This document shows positions 60,432 through 64,000 of a stretch of DNA of 64,000 nucleotides, one piece after another. The notes below the pieces were generated by a model. That model was not told the DNA's origin. It did not search any database and saw only the letters and a list, made by a program, of their open reading frames with translations. A program made the translations under genes and the position numbers. Location: assembly GCF_019635515.1 (NCBI RefSeq), contig NZ_JAHBZI010000001.1, positions 1,364,001 through 1,428,000 on the forward strand. The letters are read 5' to 3'. The DNA is from Sphingomonas sp. GTDB lineage: Bacteria > Pseudomonadota > Alphaproteobacteria > Sphingomonadales > Sphingomonadaceae. Position 1 is the stretch's first letter; every line of letters begins with the position of its first letter.

Positions 60432-61565
60432 ATGTCGATCCACATCCTCCACCTCCATTCCACCTTCAACCTTGGCGGCAAGGAAGCGCGCGCGGTTCGG
60501 CTGATGAACGCGTTCGGCGACAAGGCGCGGCATACCATCGTCTCGGCAATGCCTGATCAGCTCGCCGCGCGCGCCATGATCGACAAGGGCATCAAATATG
60601 AGATCGCGCTCGATCCGCCGCCGCTTTCGGGGCGGCCCTCGGTCAGGCGCTACGAGGCGATCGCCCGCTATATGCGCCGCTTCGATCTGGTGCTGACCTA
60701 TAATTGGGGCGCGATCGACGGGGTGATGGCGGCGCGGGTGTTCGGCAAGGATCTGCCGCCGCTCGTGCATCATGAGGACGGGTTCAACGCCGATGAGGCG
60801 GTGCGGCTCAATCCGGTGCGCAACATGTACCGCCGGATCGCCTTGCCCGCCGCCAATGCGCTGGTGGTGCCGTCGGAAAAGCTCCAGCAGGTCGCGCTCA
60901 CCCAGTGGCGTCAGCCGCCGGAGCGGCTGCGGCGGATCGCGAATGGCGTGCGGACGGGGCTCTACTCCGGAAAACCCGATCCGAAGCTGATACCCGAACT
61001 GCGGAAGAAGAAGCCCGGGCAGGTCGTCATCGGCACCGTGGCGGGCCTGCGGCCGGTAAAGGATCTGCCGATGCTGGTGCGCGCCTGTGCCGGGCTCAAC
61101 AGCCGCTTCAAGCTGGTGATCGTCGGCGAGGGGCCGGAGCGCCAAGCGATCGTCGATGCCGCCGAGGGGATGGGGATCGAGGATGACGTGATCCTCACCG
61201 GTTTTCTGCCCGAGCCGCACAAATATATGGGGCTGTTCGATATCTTCGCGCTCTCGTCGCAGAGCGAGCAGGCGCCGATCTCGGTGATCGAGGCGATGGC
61301 GGCCGGGCTGCCGGTGGTGGCGCCCGATGTCGGTGATATCTCGGCGATGGTGTGCGAGTACAACCGCAAATATATCGCGCCCGAGCGTACCGAGGTGCTG
61401 TTGCGCGACCGCATCGACATTTTCGCCCAGCATAGCGATTTGCGCCAATATGTCGGCGCCGCGAACCGCGAGCGGGCTCGCGCGTTATATGACGAAAGCG
61501 AAATGGTCTTCGCCTATGCGCGGCTCTATGCCGAGGCTATGGGCCGTCCGGGCGTTCTCGGGTAA
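60432..61565 (+). CDS. Glycosyltransferase family 4
   Basis: 377 aa from the ATG at 60432. The GT-B fold shows LHLHSTFNLGGKEARAVRLMNAF at the N-terminus, VHHEDGFNADEA, VPSEKLQQVAL, IGTVAGLRPVKDLPMLVRACAGL, LVIVGEGPERQAI and the E-x7-E donor-site motif SEQAPISVIEAMAAGLPVVAPDVGDI. Acceptor unknown; cell-surface or exopolysaccharide synthesis is plausible. Confidence 0.92.
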   Translation: MSIHILHLHSTFNLGGKEARAVRLMNAFGDKARHTIVSAMPDQLAARAMIDKGIKYEIALDPPPLSGRPSVRRYEAIARYMRRFDLVLTYNWGAIDGVMAARVFGKDLPPLVHHEDGFNADEAVRLNPVRNMYRRIALPAANALVVPSEKLQQVALTQWRQPPERLRRIANGVRTGLYSGKPDPKLIPELRKKKPGQVVIGTVAGLRPVKDLPMLVRACAGLNSRFKLVIVGEGPERQAIVDAAEGMGIEDDVILTGFLPEPHKYMGLFDIFALSSQSEQAPISVIEAMAAGLPVVAPDVGDISAMVCEYNRKYIAPERTEVLLRDRIDIFAQHSDLRQYVGAANRERARALYDESEMVFAYARLYAEAMGRPGVLG

Positions 61566-61629
61566 CAAATGTTACTCGCTTGTTGCCGTTGATCGGGCTA
61601 GGTCGCCCGTGAATTTTAGTGGAGGCGAT

Positions 61630-63033
61630 GTGTTCAAGGGTCTTAGTCCTATTCTCTACAACGGCCGCGAGGTTTGGCCGCTCGTCGAGGGTGGGAAGGG
61701 CGTTGCCGCTACCAATCATGCCAGCGCGGGCGCCTGGGCGGCTGCCGGCGGCATCGGTACGGTCAGCGCGGTGAATGCCGACAGCTATGACGCCGAAGGC
61801 AAGATCATTCCCCAGATCTACAAGGCCCTGACCCGCCGCGAGCGCCATGAAGAGCTGATCGAATATGCGATCGAAGGGGCGGTCACCCAGGTCAAGCGCG
61901 CTTATGACATCGCCAGCGGCAAGGGCGCGATCAACATCAACGTGCTGTGGGAAATGGGCGGCGCCCAGCGCATCCTGCAGGGCGTGCTCGAGCGGACCAA
62001 GGGGCTGGTCGCGGGCGTGACCTGCGGCGCGGGGATGCCCTACAAGCTCAGCGAGATCGCGGCGCACCACAACGTCACCTATCTGCCGATCGTCAGCTCG
62101 GGCCGTGCCTTCCGGGCGCTGTGGAAGCGGGCTTATTCCAAGGCTTCGGAATGGCTTTCGGCGGTGGTCTATGAGGATCCGTGGCTGGCGGGCGGGCACA
62201 ATGGCTTGTCCAACGCCGAAGACCCGCTGAAGCCGCAGGACCCGTATCCGCGCGTCAAGGAACTGCGCGACGTGATGCGCGAGGGCGGGATTTCGGACGA
62301 TGTGCCGATCGTGATGGCCGGCGGCGTCTGGTATCTGCGCGACTGGAACAACTGGATCGACAATCCCGAGCTTGGCAAAATCGCTTTCCAGTTCGGCACC
62401 CGGCCGCTGCTGACGCAGGAAAGCCCCATCCCGCAGGGGTGGAAAGACGAGCTGATGAAGATCGAGCCCGGCGACGTGCTCCTCCATCGCTTCTCGCCGA
62501 CCGGCTTCTATTCGTCGGCGGTCAAGAACCCGTTCCTGCGTGCGCTCGAGGCGCGCTCGGAGCGCCAGATTGCCTATTCGACCGAAAGCGTCGGCGATCA
62601 CACCTTCCAGCTCGATGTGGGCGTGAAGGGCAAGAACTTCTGGGTGACGCGCAACGATCTGCTGCGCGCGCGCGAGTGGTTCGGCCTCGGTTATACCAGC
62701 GCGCTCAAGACGCCGGACAACACGCTGGTCTTTGTCGGCGAAGAGGAAAAGGCTGTGATCCGCAAGGATCAGGCCGATTGCATGGGCTGCCTCAGCCAGT
62801 GCGCCTTCTCGAGCTGGGCGGACAGCGAGACCAACTCGACCGGACGCCTGGCCGATCCGCGCAGCTTCTGCATCCAGAAGACGCTGCAGGACATCGCGCA
62901 TGGCGGGCCGACCGACCAGAACCTGATGTTCGCGGGGCACGGCGCGTATAATTTCAAGAAGGACCCGTTCTATTCGAACGGGTTCGTGCCGACGGTGAAG
63001 CAACTGGTCGATCGGATTTTGACGGGGGACTGA
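61630..63033 (+). CDS. Nitronate monooxygenase-family flavoprotein with C-terminal cysteine cluster
   Basis: 467 aa from the GTG at 61630, placed by GGAGG at 61621-61625. The FMN-barrel features are NHASAGAWAAAGGIGTVSAVNADSY, AGVTCGAGMPYKLSEIAAHHN, YLPIVSSGRAFRALWKRAY and IVMAGGVWYLRDW. It is about 100 residues longer than common nitronate monooxygenases. The extension holds DCMGCLSQCAFSSW and FCIQKTLQDI, a C-x2-C-x3-C plus distant Cys arrangement that could bind a metal or Fe-S cluster. Substrate unknown. Confidence 0.85.
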   Translation: MFKGLSPILYNGREVWPLVEGGKGVAATNHASAGAWAAAGGIGTVSAVNADSYDAEGKIIPQIYKALTRRERHEELIEYAIEGAVTQVKRAYDIASGKGAININVLWEMGGAQRILQGVLERTKGLVAGVTCGAGMPYKLSEIAAHHNVTYLPIVSSGRAFRALWKRAYSKASEWLSAVVYEDPWLAGGHNGLSNAEDPLKPQDPYPRVKELRDVMREGGISDDVPIVMAGGVWYLRDWNNWIDNPELGKIAFQFGTRPLLTQESPIPQGWKDELMKIEPGDVLLHRFSPTGFYSSAVKNPFLRALEARSERQIAYSTESVGDHTFQLDVGVKGKNFWVTRNDLLRAREWFGLGYTSALKTPDNTLVFVGEEEKAVIRKDQADCMGCLSQCAFSSWADSETNSTGRLADPRSFCIQKTLQDIAHGGPTDQNLMFAGHGAYNFKKDPFYSNGFVPTVKQLVDRILTGD

Positions 63034-63036
63034 GGC

Positions 63037-63330
63037 ATGGGGGTCTCCGATCTGTACGGAGCCTTCGCGCTATTTTCGGTACTCGCATCTGTCCTGAGCA
63101 TCAGACTGCTTCAGCGTAACCCCGCTTGGGCCTATGTAGCGTCGCTGGTGCTGACGTGCATCCTGACACATGCCTTTTTGAGCTATCACTTCGAAGAGCT
63201 TGGCCGGGATCCGCTCTACGTTCCCGCATATTTCTTTGCGGCAGTGATCACTGCGTTAGGTCTAGTCTTGCTGCACATGGTGCTTCGGATCGCGTTGGAC
63301 CTGATAACCGCCAGTCGCGAGAGCGGCTGA
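63037..63330 (+). CDS. Small membrane protein of unknown function
   Basis: 97 aa with three hydrophobic segments (YGAFALFSVLASVLSIRLL, WAYVASLVLTCILTHAFLSY, VPAYFFAAVITALGLVLLHMVLRIAL). It starts 3 bp after the flavoprotein stop, so it may be cotranscribed. No family recognised. Confidence 0.75.
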   Translation: MGVSDLYGAFALFSVLASVLSIRLLQRNPAWAYVASLVLTCILTHAFLSYHFEELGRDPLYVPAYFFAAVITALGLVLLHMVLRIALDLITASRESG

Positions 63331-63399
63331 AGGTCGCGTTTCGGCGCGCCAAGAATGGTTAACTGGCCGGAAACCGGCGATCCGTTATTCTGAGCCGCA

Positions 63400-64000
63400 A
63401 TGAAGAAGGGCCTGATCGTTCGGCACGTTCCCTATGAAGGGATTGCGGGGTTTCGCGAGCCGATCGAGGCCGCGGGCTATGATCTCGACCGCTTCGACGT
63501 CACCGATCCCGGATTTTGGCAGCTCGATCTCAACGCGCCCGACCTCGTCATCCTGATGGGCGGCCCGATGGGCGTGTACGAGCTTGGCGCGCACCCGTGG
63601 ATTTGCTGCGAGGTCGACCGGCTGGCGCGGCGGATCGAACGGGGCTTGCCGACGCTCGGCGTATGCCTGGGCGCGCAGATGATCGCGGCGGCGATGGGCG
63701 CGGAGGTTTATCCCGGACCGGTCAAGGAAGTGGGGTTTCACCCGGTGACGGTGCACAGCGACTCGCCGGTGCGCCATGTCGCCGATGTGCCGGTGCTGCA
63801 CTGGCATGGCGACACCTTCGCGCTGCCTGACAATGTCGAATTGCTCGCCTCCAGCGACGCCTATCCGCATCAGGCGTTCCGCCGCGGCCCGGAACTGCTG
63901 GCGCTGCAATTCCATGCCGAGATGGGTGAGGATTCGCGCTTTGAGTCGTGGCTTGAAAGTGGTGCCGACTATGCGGTGCAGGCTGGCACCTCGGTCGAGC
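63400..64000 (+). CDS. Class I glutamine amidotransferase (GMP synthase-like), 5' part
   Basis: Starts at the ATG at 63400 (KKGLIVRHVPYEGIAGF) and runs off the right edge after about 200 codons. The amidotransferase triad is recognisable: nucleophile Cys in TLGVCLGAQMIAAAMG (about residue 89) and His-Glu in ALQFHAEMGEDS. LVILMGGPMGVYE is the usual oxyanion strand. It resembles stand-alone GMP synthase-like amidotransferases; substrate unknown. Confidence 0.9.
   Translation, partial: MKKGLIVRHVPYEGIAGFREPIEAAGYDLDRFDVTDPGFWQLDLNAPDLVILMGGPMGVYELGAHPWICCEVDRLARRIERGLPTLGVCLGAQMIAAAMGAEVYPGPVKEVGFHPVTVHSDSPVRHVADVPVLHWHGDTFALPDNVELLASSDAYPHQAFRRGPELLALQFHAEMGEDSRFESWLESGADYAVQAGTSVE

Overview
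The window looks like a chromosomal segment of a high-GC alphaproteobacterium, most likely Sphingomonas or a close relative. The evidence is the gene set (PurS/PurQ/PurC, UPF0262, DUF2849/DUF934 sulfur operon, DUF4349 lipoproteins, a Slam-type secretion pair), the dispersed GTCAYCCCGG-type intergenic palindromes, and frequent GTG starts coupled as GTGA or ATGA overlaps. Identifications come from reading motifs by eye; no database search was run.

Layout. 0-40 kb is housekeeping backbone: NAD synthesis (nadE fragment, pncC), two L,D-transpeptidases, an aminotransferase, an S41 protease, tRNA-Arg, a queuosine-precursor transporter, tRNA-Cys, a degenerate tRNA-His-like gene, tRNA-Pro, purQ/purS, a Slam outer-membrane translocator with its lipoprotein cargo, map, purC, two DUF4349 lipoproteins, a LysR regulator, parC, a GGDEF-EAL protein, cca, a CoA-type Nudix hydrolase, folB, a tonB-exbB-exbD-exbD operon, dcd, a sialate O-acetylesterase, cdd, a GH25 protein, UPF0262, dnaB, the cobA-DUF2849-cysI-DUF934-cysH operon and a GH5 mannanase-like enzyme.

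40.48-53.74 kb is the main find: a 13.26-kb casposon-like transposon. It encodes a stand-alone Cas1 with intact catalytic residues (no cas2, no CRISPR array) and a 1049-residue family B DNA polymerase with complete exonuclease and polymerase motifs. The polymerase is in a coupled operon with an HNH-like protein, a helix-turn-helix protein and a protein I do not recognise. The ends carry terminal inverted repeats of about 37 bp beginning GGGGTATARTGATAGCYG, and they are flanked by a direct repeat (15 bp, ambiguity 11-19) that fits a target-site duplication. Removing the element and one copy of the repeat restores a canonical member of the local REP palindrome family, which strongly supports insertion into that REP. 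The element also carries a serine recombinase followed by two ParB-like proteins, two small regulators, a DUF2939 protein, an ECF sigma factor with a DUF6768 partner, and nhaA. The nhaA leader has a 12-bp inverted repeat enclosing the start codon and is a candidate Li+/Na+ riboswitch.

53.74-64 kb returns to backbone: a zf-TFIIB protein, a Bax inhibitor-1 protein, DUF465, a large membrane protein, astD, selO, an alpha/beta hydrolase, a glycosyltransferase, a nitronate monooxygenase-family protein with an unusual cysteine cluster, and the start of a class I glutamine amidotransferase.

Other structures worth a look are a pair of inverted intergenic elements (28.77 and 34.89 kb) resembling orphan rRNA-operon leaders (hairpin followed by a boxA-like GCTCTTTGA), and the tRNA-His-like gene with abnormal D and T loops.
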